Part shown: positions 1-7,603 of the stretch, one piece after another
How the letters are laid out: every line of letters begins with the position of its first letter
How positions within the stretch are numbered: the stretch's first letter is position 1
Assembly (NCBI RefSeq): GCF_004514475.2
Contig: NZ_MYFO02000006.1
Coordinates: 186,001-250,000 of the forward strand
DNA from: Paenibacillus athensensis
GTDB taxonomy: Bacteria; Bacillota; Bacilli; Paenibacillales; NBRC-103111
Reading direction: 5' to 3'
Length of the DNA stretch: 64,000 nucleotides
Program-made: the position numbers and the translations under genes
Notes under the pieces: generated by a model
What the model saw: only the letters and a program-made list of their open reading frames with translations
What the model was told of the DNA's origin: nothing
Database searches by the model: none

Positions 1-119
1 CTTTCCGGCTTGCTGCCGGGAGGGCGTTTTGTTGTGTTTGTATATCGAAGGCAGCTCTTGGCTCGGCCTGCTTGCTTCCAGCCTCGCCTGCCCGCTTGCG
101 CGCCGGCATCCCCGAGCCG

Positions 120-617
120 CTAAGCTTGCTGTCCGTCGGGATCCGCGCCACGCTTGCCGGCAAAGTGGCCCCGAACCTCGTCGTACACGACTTTCAGCGG
201 CACGCCGTGCTCGCGGGCAACGCGCTCGCATTCCTTGAATTCCGGCGCAAACTGCACCAGCCGGCCGCGATGATAGCCAACCTTAACCGTCATCGGCCCC
301 CAGCGGGTTGGCACCGTCTCGAACTCACGGGCCAGCCGGTGACAGGACGCCTGCAAATACCGGATGCCCAGCGTCGTCGTTTCGGCAAAGATAACCGCTT
401 CAGCCTCTGCCAGACGCTGCTCGTCCAGCAGCACGTTCAACATGATGCCGGGCCGGCCTTTTTTCATAATAATCGGCACCCAGAAGACATCGTTCGCTCC
501 CGCTTCAAATAGCCTGTCCGTAATGTAGGACGTCAGCTCGGGGTTCATGTCGTCCAGGTTGGCCTGCACAAGCAGCATGCCGTCGTCGACGTGCTCTTCC
601 CGATGATCAAAGCCCAT
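120..617 (-). CDS. larC2: LarC C-terminal domain protein (nickel-pincer cofactor maturation), stand-alone
   Basis: About 165 residues matching only the C-terminal half of LarC, the CTP-dependent enzyme that inserts nickel into the pincer cofactor of lactate racemase. Visible family blocks are QANLDDMNPEL, VPIIMKKGRPG, FAETTTLGIR and the late EFKECERVAREHG. The N-terminal half is absent; the upstream gene is a peptidase on the other strand. In Lactobacillus larC is split into larC1 and larC2, so a separate C-terminal protein has precedent, but here no larC1 partner lies upstream. I chose the ATG at 617 because GAGGTG lies 6 nt upstream; a GTG at 626 is the alternative. The downstream neighbour lies outside the window. 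A LarA-like protein sits at 41184-42461. Confidence 0.8.
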   Translation of the reverse strand: MGFDHREEHVDDGMLLVQANLDDMNPELTSYITDRLFEAGANDVFWVPIIMKKGRPGIMLNVLLDEQRLAEAEAVIFAETTTLGIRYLQASCHRLAREFETVPTRWGPMTVKVGYHRGRLVQFAPEFKECERVAREHGVPLKVVYDEVRGHFAGKRGADPDGQQA

Positions 618-748
618 TCTCCTCACCTCTCCTCCCGATCATAGCAAAAAAACGCCGCCAACAAAACCGCAGCGACTGCCGGGATCAAGGATAAAATACA
701 GCGGGACGCGCATCCTAAGAACTAACAAAACAGGGAGGTTGGTTGGAG

Positions 749-1786
749 ATGAACCGCAAACGATTCTGGACCCGGGTGGTGGGGCTCAGTCTGCTGCTGA
801 ACCTCGATGCGCCCGATCTGCCAGCGAACGCAGCGAACGTTCTGGCGCATTCGCCAACGGCTGCGAGTCAAACCCCGACGGCGGCGGCAGGCGCGCGCAA
901 GGAGCTGTTTGAGCACGTCAGCCTGTTAAGCGGCGTGCCTTGGACGTATTTGGCGGCCATCGACCAGTATGAGCGGAACCTGACGGCAGTCCGCAAGCGC
1001 CCGGCGTCCCCGGGGCTCGTGGGCATTTATTTTGCCGAGGCCGATTGGACCGGCTTGCTGAATCCGGATGCGCACGATACGAATCCGCAGTCGATTGCCC
1101 TGTTTAACGGCTTTGGCCGCGACGGCTCCGGCGACGGAATCGCCGACCGCAGCAACGATCTCGACGTATTGGCCGCGATGTCGGCGCTGGTGACCAAGCT
1201 GGGCACACGTCCCGAGGATGTGCGCATCAGCTTATGGAATTATTATCAAAACGCCCGCAGCGTCGAACGCATCGAGCAGTTTGCCCGCATTTACGACACG
1301 TTCGGCAAGCTCGATCTATATGAGCGCGCTTTTCCGTTGCCGCTTGGCGCCGACTACTCGTATCGCAGCACCTGGGGCGCAAGCCGCGGCTGGGGCGGCT
1401 ATCGCATTCACGAGGGCACGGATCTATTCGCCCGCTCCGGGGTCACGGTCAAAAGCACCTGTTACGGCGTCATCGAAGAAAAAGGCTGGAATCCATACGG
1501 CGGCTGGCGCATCGGTATCCGCGACCTGAACAACGTCTACCACTACTATGCGCATCTGTCGGGCTTCCAGAAAGGGCTGCGCGAGGGCGACGTCGTCAAG
1601 CCCGGCCAGACGCTCGGCTGGGTCGGCAGCTCTGGCTACGGCAAGCCCGGCACGTCCGGCAAATTTCCCCCGCATCTGCATTTCGGGCTATACCGGGACA
1701 ACGGGCTCGTCGACTGGCCCTTTGACCCGTACCCGCAGCTGCGCAAATGGGAGCGCGAGGAACGGGCTCGCGCCAAAACCAAATAG
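749..1786 (+). CDS. lytH: M23 metallopeptidase, LytH-like sporulation endopeptidase
   Basis: 345-residue exported zinc peptidase. A short N-terminal hydrophobic segment serves as signal or anchor, followed by a helical region of about 150 residues and an M23/LysM-lytic domain (about 205-330) with the zinc ligands HEGTD and HLHFG and the conserved YYAHLSG strand. In Bacillus subtilis lytH (yunA), an L-Ala-D-Glu endopeptidase acting on spore peptidoglycan, lies next to yunB, and the same pairing occurs here, which supports the name. The start is the ATG at 749 with GGGAGG 10 nt upstream; a TTG six bases earlier lies too close to that site. Its stop codon sits inside a terminator stem shared with yunB. 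Confidence 0.85.
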   Translation: MNRKRFWTRVVGLSLLLNLDAPDLPANAANVLAHSPTAASQTPTAAAGARKELFEHVSLLSGVPWTYLAAIDQYERNLTAVRKRPASPGLVGIYFAEADWTGLLNPDAHDTNPQSIALFNGFGRDGSGDGIADRSNDLDVLAAMSALVTKLGTRPEDVRISLWNYYQNARSVERIEQFARIYDTFGKLDLYERAFPLPLGADYSYRSTWGASRGWGGYRIHEGTDLFARSGVTVKSTCYGVIEEKGWNPYGGWRIGIRDLNNVYHYYAHLSGFQKGLREGDVVKPGQTLGWVGSSGYGKPGTSGKFPPHLHFGLYRDNGLVDWPFDPYPQLRKWEREERARAKTK

Positions 1787-1813
1787 CCGCTCTCGACCAC
1801 GAGCGGCTATTTG
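1780..1813. terminator. Shared bidirectional terminator of lytH and yunB
   Basis: Perfect 13-bp inverted repeat CAAATAGCCGCTC / GAGCGGCTATTTG with an 8-nt loop. Each arm contains the stop codon of one of the two converging genes (TAG at 1784-1786 and TAG at 1807-1809 on the minus strand). There is no long T-run, so it may act partly as a 3'-end-protecting hairpin. Confidence 0.75.
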
Positions 1814-2670
1814 CCGTTGCCGGCCGCGGGCTTCCCCTCAGCCGGCGTGCCCCCGCTCGCGCCCGCGGGCAGCGAGCTTGCCGCTCCCGCTGCCGGCGTG
1901 CCGGGCAGCGGAGCAGACGCGCCGGGCGAATCGGCAGCGCCCGAGCGAGGCAGGACTGGTAGCGACAGTCCCGGCGGCACGGCGTCCTTCGTGCTGCCGA
2001 CCGGGTTGCCCTTGTTGTCGAAGTAGTAGGTCGGCACGTCGCCTACTACCAGCGAATAGGAAACCGGAATTTCGGTTTCCACGACTTCGGTGTCCGAATC
2101 AAAAGGAATGATGACGGACACCTCGGCCACAATGCGCACGTACACTTCGACCAGAATCATATTGATTCCGGCATTCTCGTAGCGCGTGTTCAGATCGACC
2201 TTGACGGTGCCGACCGGCAGCAGCCGGACGGGAATCTCCGGGCCGAATGAAGCCAGAATCGCGCTGTTCATCGCCTGACCGAGCGGAATGTGCTCCGGCA
2301 CGCTTTGCAGGCTGCCCAGCTCGCGCTGCACCGTCGTAATCGTATCCGACGTAATGCGCATATGCTCGGCGTAATTCAGCGTAAAGCCGGTAATTTTGCC
2401 GTTGTCGCCGGTCTTCCAATCGATCAAATGCTCGGCGTCCGTCTGCTTGGCGACATGCTCGGCAATCGCGCTGTTGATCGCTTGCGTGGCGATTTGCCGC
2501 ACGCGCACCTTCGCCAGATTGAGCAGCGGCGGCCGCAGATTCCGATCGATGAAAATAAACGCCTGAACGGCGAACAAGACAACAATCAGCAGCGCGACGA
2601 GCAGCGCCTTGCGGCGGCTCGCCTTGCCCGTCGGCCGGCTTCTCCAACGCCGCTTGCGCAGCAGCGGCAT
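1807..2670 (-). CDS. yunB: Sporulation protein YunB
   Basis: 287 residues. After a basic N-terminus there is one membrane helix (ALLVALLIVVLFAVQAFIFI), then the YunB domain with AINSAI, IPLGQAMNSAI, LLPVGTVKVDLNTRYENAGIN and a C-terminal Ala/Pro/Gly-rich tail longer than in Bacillus. YunB is a forespore-envelope-associated sporulation protein under mother-cell control in B. subtilis; its biochemical role is not established. The ATG at 2670 has AGGGGGGA about 9 nt upstream and is preferred to the GTG at 2679. It converges with lytH. Confidence 0.85.
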   Translation of the reverse strand: MPLLRKRRWRSRPTGKASRRKALLVALLIVVLFAVQAFIFIDRNLRPPLLNLAKVRVRQIATQAINSAIAEHVAKQTDAEHLIDWKTGDNGKITGFTLNYAEHMRITSDTITTVQRELGSLQSVPEHIPLGQAMNSAILASFGPEIPVRLLPVGTVKVDLNTRYENAGINMILVEVYVRIVAEVSVIIPFDSDTEVVETEIPVSYSLVVGDVPTYYFDNKGNPVGSTKDAVPPGLSLPVLPRSGAADSPGASAPLPGTPAAGAASSLPAGASGGTPAEGKPAAGNGK

Positions 2671-2754
2671 CGCCCCCACTCCCCCCTTGGCTTGCTAAAG
2701 CGCCATTACCACCTTATGCGGGGCAAGCCGGAAAAAGACGAGCGGGGAGCTCCC

Positions 2755-3390
2755 CTAAGCTTCGTCCTGTCGGGCCTTGGGGGCAATCAGACTGCGGATG
2801 ATCAGCTCGACATGATCGTCGATCACCAATTGCGGCTCCGGCCACAGAAACGGAGGGAAGCTGTTCAGCAAATGCACCAGACCGTGCAGCGACGCCCACA
2901 CCGAGCGGCTCGCGCGCGTCACGTCGTCCATGCGCAGCACGCCGAGCTCCATCCCCTCGCGCAGATGCGATTCCAGCAGCTGCAAGCCGCGCATCCGGTC
3001 GCTGTCGCTCAAATCGATCAGCCGCCGGAACTGCTCCGGATTGTGAATGAAAATCAGCTTGTAATAGTCCGGATGCTCGCGGCCAAAGCGGATATAGGCG
3101 TGGAGCGTCGTGCGGAACTGCACCAGAAACGGCTCATTGGCATACGCCTGCGTATTGGCAAGCAGCGCATCGAGAAAAATGCCGTAGCCCCTTTTCAGCA
3201 AATGGAACAGCACGTCCTGTTTATCTTGAAAATAGTTATAGATCGTCGTCGGCGAATACTGAATATGCTGGGCGATTTTGCGCATGGAGACGCTCTCATA
3301 TCCCTGGGTCAAAAAAAGCTCCAGCGCAACCTCGACAATTTGCTGGCGCACACTTTCTGATTCGTGCTTGCGCCGATAATGAATGCCCAA
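2755..3390 (-). CDS. TetR/AcrR family transcriptional regulator
   Basis: 211 residues. The N-terminal helix-turn-helix is typical (IVEVALELFLTQGYESVSMRKIAQ ... TTIYNYFQDKQDVLFHLL); the C-terminal ligand domain has the Trp/His-rich WASLHGLVHLL segment of the WHG-type subfamily. I place the start at the TTG at 3390 because AGGAGG lies 8 nt upstream of it, inside the longer open frame that begins at 3417. It is transcribed away from the diguanylate cyclase at 3507, and the intervening 116 bp probably hold both promoters, so control of the cyclases is a reasonable inference. Ligand unknown. Confidence 0.85.
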   Translation of the reverse strand: MGIHYRRKHESESVRQQIVEVALELFLTQGYESVSMRKIAQHIQYSPTTIYNYFQDKQDVLFHLLKRGYGIFLDALLANTQAYANEPFLVQFRTTLHAYIRFGREHPDYYKLIFIHNPEQFRRLIDLSDSDRMRGLQLLESHLREGMELGVLRMDDVTRASRSVWASLHGLVHLLNSFPPFLWPEPQLVIDDHVELIIRSLIAPKARQDEA

Positions 3391-3506
3391 TTGAAGTGCC
3401 TCCTGTTTTTTTTGCAAATTCCGACCCTTGTGTCGTGTTATTATGATAGCATGAGGTTATATAAACGAAAAGCCTTCCGCTATCTGTCTGAAAAGAGGTT
3501 GCAGCC

Positions 3507-5027
3507 ATGATGAATATGTATGTGCTTTCATTGCTCTATTTGGCCCCGGCCGCCGGGATCCTGGCGCTGGCTGCGCTCGTGCTCAGCCGACATGCCCGCA
3601 ATCCGCTGTACCGCACGACAGCGCTCGTTTTTGCGCTTAGCTCGTTGCTATTTTTCGGCACCTTTCTCGTCCATACCGCGCCTGTTGCGCACAGGTCGGC
3701 TTTGCAGGTGTACGGTATTTTTTCGATCATCCTGCTGCTGATTGCCGCCGTGGTTCATTTTTGGTATCTCTATGTCAAGGTTTATGAAAAAAAATACGCT
3801 CTCGGTTACAAGCTGGTATTCGCGCCTATCTTGCTCCAGCTGGTACTGCTGCCGATCAACGGCTTCACGATTAAAAATGTGGGGCTTGGCCCGGACGGTA
3901 TCCCCGTCTACGAGGCAGGCCCCGGCATGTGGATGTTCTGGCTGGTCGTGGCCAGCGTCGTCGCTGTCATCGCTCGACTGTTCGTGCCGCTGTTTCGCGC
4001 CGAGCCGGGACCGGCCAAGGTATTCCTGACCGGCCTGATTCTCTCGACCGCCTGGGGCTTTCTCGTCGGTATGACGAGCACCATGTTCCATGCCGACCGC
4101 TTTCATCTGGACAAGCTGCAGCTGCACGGCTTGATTTTCCTCGTGCTGACGATCTACATCAACATGGTCAAGCACAATTACTTGCCGTCGTTTGAGCGCC
4201 GCTACAATATTTTGTTCGAGCGTTCACCGCTGGGCATTGTGATCGCCGACCGTCATGGCCAGATTCGCGAAGCCAGTCCTCTGGCGCTGCGCATTTTGCA
4301 GCTGCCCGCCCCCAACGTGTCGTTCCTCGATTGCGTGCCGCTCAAGGAGCGCAGCGAATGGCGACGCGACTATGAAGCTCGATTTGCCGACCGGCAGCCG
4401 ATGAGCGGCAAGGAAATTGCCCTGAACTGCGCGGAAGGCGAAGTCAGGACCATCGCGCTGGACTCCGAATTTATGGTCGTTGGCGCAGAAACGCTGCAAT
4501 TCATCATGGTCCGCGACGTTACGGAAATGAAGCTCAAGGAGCGCCAGGTGACGTATCTTGCTTACCATGACGGCTTGACCGGGCTGCATAACCGCGTCGC
4601 TTTCCAGCGCGAAGTCGACCGACTGCTCCAGCAGCAAAGCGGCTTTTCGCTCATTTTGCTCGATCTGAACAATTTCAAGACGATCAATGATACGTACGGT
4701 CACGACTGCGGCGATGCCACCCTGCGCTACGTTGCCCGGACGATGGTCAATTTGGCCGGCGACGTTGTATTTACGGCGCGGCTGGCCGGCGACGAATTCG
4801 TGGCGCTAACGGCCGGCGCGCAAGACGCCGTGCGCTTTATCCAGCAGCTGGGCCTGTCGCTCGGCGAGCCGATGCTGCTGGAAACCGGCCAACAGCTTAC
4901 CGTGACGGCCAGCGTCGGCGCAAGCCGGTTCCCCGAAGACGGCAGAGCCGCCGACGAGCTGTTCAAAAAAGCCGACGAACGCATGTACCGAATGAAGAAG
5001 GACCGGGCCTCCTCCGCTTTCAATTAG
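3507..5027 (+). CDS. Membrane-bound PAS-GGDEF diguanylate cyclase (first of tandem pair)
   Basis: 506 residues. Residues 1-220 form seven predicted membrane helices of the 7TM histidine-kinase-sensor type; a PAS domain (about 235-345, from ILFERSPLGIVIADRHG) and a GGDEF domain (about 350-505, from YHDGLTGLHNR) follow. The catalytic signature is AGDEF (RLAGDEF) rather than GGDEF, a variant often still active; the RxxD inhibitory I-site normally upstream is absent (VFTAR there). It should make c-di-GMP from GTP without product inhibition. The ATG has AGAGG 8 nt upstream. The next gene is a paralogue, and a divergent TetR gene precedes it. Confidence 0.87.
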   Translation: MMNMYVLSLLYLAPAAGILALAALVLSRHARNPLYRTTALVFALSSLLFFGTFLVHTAPVAHRSALQVYGIFSIILLLIAAVVHFWYLYVKVYEKKYALGYKLVFAPILLQLVLLPINGFTIKNVGLGPDGIPVYEAGPGMWMFWLVVASVVAVIARLFVPLFRAEPGPAKVFLTGLILSTAWGFLVGMTSTMFHADRFHLDKLQLHGLIFLVLTIYINMVKHNYLPSFERRYNILFERSPLGIVIADRHGQIREASPLALRILQLPAPNVSFLDCVPLKERSEWRRDYEARFADRQPMSGKEIALNCAEGEVRTIALDSEFMVVGAETLQFIMVRDVTEMKLKERQVTYLAYHDGLTGLHNRVAFQREVDRLLQQQSGFSLILLDLNNFKTINDTYGHDCGDATLRYVARTMVNLAGDVVFTARLAGDEFVALTAGAQDAVRFIQQLGLSLGEPMLLETGQQLTVTASVGASRFPEDGRAADELFKKADERMYRMKKDRASSAFN

Positions 5028-5134
5028 CTGCCGGCGCTAGCAACCTGAATGGGAGGAGTTTCCCGACGTTATAGCGAAACGTAACTTGAGTGGGCGCCAA
5101 AGCCGATTCGCGCCAGCCCTCAGGAGGATGTCCC

Positions 5135-6688
5135 ATGCTGATCTATCTGCTCTCTTTGCTGATCTACCTCACGCCGATTCTGGTTTTGTTATATATGTCC
5201 GCAGAAATTTATATCCGTAATAAGGAAGACCGGCTGCACAAAACAACAGCGCTGCTTTTTGTTGTCTTTTCGCTTATTCCCGTTTCCTGCTTTATCGTCG
5301 GGCTGCACCCGGAAGCCTACCGCGAACGGCTTGTGCTGCTGTTGACGTTTTTCCCGGCCACCCTGCTGCTCACGTTCGTGCTGCTGTTCGTCAAGGAGCT
5401 GGCTTTAAAATTTTCCGCAACGACCCGCTCCTGGTACTCTCTGTTAGCCTATGTCCCCGTTCCGTGCGGCATAGGGCTACTGTGCAAGCCGAGCTGGGTC
5501 TATCTTGAATTTTCGCATGGCGCCTATTTCACCCACTACTACCCGTCCAAGGGACTCGATATGCTGATTATCGGGCTGGCGCTGTATACGATGATCGTCT
5601 CGATTTTTATTTTTCGCCATTCGTTTCGCCAGAACCGGGCGAGTCTGCACAAGGCGCTCTACAGCAAGCAGTTTATTTTGATTTTGACCGGCATTCTGGC
5701 CAGCGCCAGCTGGGGCATTTTATTCGCTGTGGTCGCTTATTTCGATACGCCGCTGCGCAAGCTTGACATCCCGGACGCCGCCAATTTTGCGCTGCTGATT
5801 TTTGCCGGATTCATCCGCTATTCCATGACCCGCTATTCGTTTATGCCTTCGGTTGAAAATAAATACATGGTGCTGCACGAGCTGTCGCCGATGCCGGTGC
5901 TGCTGCTCGACCACGAGCTGACGATCAAGGAATCCAACCCGGCGGCCCGCCAAGCGTTTCAGGAAATCCGCTCCGAGCTGGACGGCTTGAACGTCCGGGA
6001 GCTGTTAAGCTGGGCCGATGCCGAGGAGCCGGAGCCGACCGGCCTGCTCGAAGGGGAATATTACGCGGAGACCGGGGAGCGCAGGACGTATTTCAAGGTC
6101 AGCAGCAAATATATCGATGCCGAGGAGCAAAATTTTCTGTACGTCATCTTGACCAACATTACCGACTACAAGGTAGCCGAAGAACAAATTACCTACATGG
6201 TCTACCACGATGCATTGACCGGGCTGTCCAACCGCCGCCATTTTCAGCAGCTGCTTCAGGAGGCCTGTCAGACCAGCAGGCGCACGCCAATTTCGGTGGC
6301 GCTGATCGATCTGGACGGCTTCAAGCAGGTCAACGATGCATGGGGGCATCACGCCGGCGACTACTTGCTGCAGCATACGGCGGAGCAGCTCAAGCGCATC
6401 GCGGCGACAGCGCTGTGCGTGGCACGGCTGGGCGGCGATGAATTTGCCATCGTGCTCAAGGACAGCACGGAGCAGGAGCTGACCGCGCTTGCGCGCAGTC
6501 TCATCGACGAGCTGCAGCAGCCGGTAGCGTTTGAGAACGGCTGGCTGCGCGTCTCGGCCAGCATTGGCATTTATACAGCCAGCGGAGAGCAAAGCGACGA
6601 GCTGCTGCTGCGCGAAGCCGATCGGCTGATGTATGCGGCCAAGCATAGCGGAAAAAATCAATACCGGTTTACATACAAAACCGGATAA
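5135..6688 (+). CDS. Membrane-bound PAS-GGDEF diguanylate cyclase (second of tandem pair)
   Basis: 517 residues, same layout as its upstream neighbour: seven-helix membrane sensor (1-240), PAS-like domain (about 260-360), GGDEF domain (about 365-515). The signature ARLGGDEFAIVL is canonical, and again no RxxD I-site precedes it. I start at the ATG at 5135, which has AGGAGG 8 nt upstream; the open frame reaches back to 5090 but without a ribosome site. The 107-bp gap from the first cyclase carries no obvious terminator, so co-transcription is likely. The pair looks like an old tandem duplication with diverged sensor domains. Confidence 0.87.
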   Translation: MLIYLLSLLIYLTPILVLLYMSAEIYIRNKEDRLHKTTALLFVVFSLIPVSCFIVGLHPEAYRERLVLLLTFFPATLLLTFVLLFVKELALKFSATTRSWYSLLAYVPVPCGIGLLCKPSWVYLEFSHGAYFTHYYPSKGLDMLIIGLALYTMIVSIFIFRHSFRQNRASLHKALYSKQFILILTGILASASWGILFAVVAYFDTPLRKLDIPDAANFALLIFAGFIRYSMTRYSFMPSVENKYMVLHELSPMPVLLLDHELTIKESNPAARQAFQEIRSELDGLNVRELLSWADAEEPEPTGLLEGEYYAETGERRTYFKVSSKYIDAEEQNFLYVILTNITDYKVAEEQITYMVYHDALTGLSNRRHFQQLLQEACQTSRRTPISVALIDLDGFKQVNDAWGHHAGDYLLQHTAEQLKRIAATALCVARLGGDEFAIVLKDSTEQELTALARSLIDELQQPVAFENGWLRVSASIGIYTASGEQSDELLLREADRLMYAAKHSGKNQYRFTYKTG

Positions 6689-6690
6689 AC

Positions 6691-6727
6691 GAAAAGCCTC
6701 AGGCCGGAGAAACGGCGTGAGGCTTTT
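6691..6727. terminator. Bidirectional terminator between cyclase pair and ECF operon
   Basis: Stem AAAAGCCTCAGGCCG / CGGCGTGAGGCTTTT with a short loop, followed by T-rich sequence on either strand. It lies right after the stop of the second cyclase. The 168 bp from 6728 to 6895 hold no gene; they contain a 17-bp near-repeat (6771-6787 and 6846-6862). Confidence 0.75.
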
Positions 6728-6895
6728 GTGTGGGAGGCGCGGCGGTGGGATAGCAAGCCGGGCAAAGAAGGCTTGGCGGGATGCGCCTGGACCTGGAAGC
6801 CGCCTGACGGCCAGAATCGCGTGCGAAGCGCAAGGTACGTCCAGCGCTTGGCAGGATGCGCCACGGTGGTGCCAGCAGGCCCGGAACGCGATTTT

Positions 6896-7603
6896 TTAGC
6901 CCGGACGACTTGCTCCTGTGCTCAATAGTCCGTATTTCCGCTTGAAGCGCGCGAGAATATGCAGCCACGGCCGCGCAAACAACGCCAAAAAGAACACGTT
7001 CGACAGCGCGTGGGCCAGATCGAAGTAAAAGCTGGCTGCATAAATCGCAGCAACAGCAGACCAGTCATGCAGCGCGAGCAGGCCCGTTACGCTCCAGAAG
7101 TTCATGATCCAGCCGAACAGTAAGCCCCAGCCGAAGCCGAACAGCAGCAGCGCCCAACGGTGCGACGCCAGTCTGCCGCGAACATTCAGCAGCCCGGCCG
7201 ACCAGCCGATCATCCCCCAAGCGAACATCTGCCACGGTGTCCACGGGCCTTGCCCCAGAAACATATTGGAAACCAGCGCCGCGACGGCTCCTATCAGAAA
7301 ACCGCTCTCTGCACCAAACGCCAGCGCTGAAGCGATAATAACGAAGCTTGTAGGCTGGACACTTGGCAGCGGAGCGAAAGGCACGCGACTGATCGCGGCG
7401 ATAGCCGCCAGCAGCGCCAGCAGCACCAGCTCGCGGGCCTGGATGCTGCGAAGCTCGAAGCGGATAAAAAACGGCAGCAGCGCAACGATCACCAGCGCAA
7501 AGCTGATCAGCATATACTGCTCGTCAAAAACAGTCGAGATCAGCCCCATGCCGACCAAAAACAACGCAACTGCGGCTACAAAGGCGATGCGATGCCTAGA
7601 CAT
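6896..7603 (-). CDS. ECF transporter S component, probable cobalamin-specific
   Basis: 235-residue integral membrane protein with six or more helices, including the ECF S-component features AAIAAISRVPFAPLPSVQPTSF and GFLIGAVAALVSNMFLGQGPWTPWQM. It provides the substrate-binding membrane subunit that docks on EcfT and the EcfA ATPases. Last gene of the riboswitch-controlled operon; it starts inside the end of the ATPase gene (28-bp overlap) with AAAGGAGGTG upstream. Substrate is inferred from the operon's cobalamin riboswitch, so B12 or a corrinoid precursor is the leading idea. Confidence 0.82.
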   Translation of the reverse strand: MSRHRIAFVAAVALFLVGMGLISTVFDEQYMLISFALVIVALLPFFIRFELRSIQARELVLLALLAAIAAISRVPFAPLPSVQPTSFVIIASALAFGAESGFLIGAVAALVSNMFLGQGPWTPWQMFAWGMIGWSAGLLNVRGRLASHRWALLLFGFGWGLLFGWIMNFWSVTGLLALHDWSAVAAIYAASFYFDLAHALSNVFFLALFARPWLHILARFKRKYGLLSTGASRPG

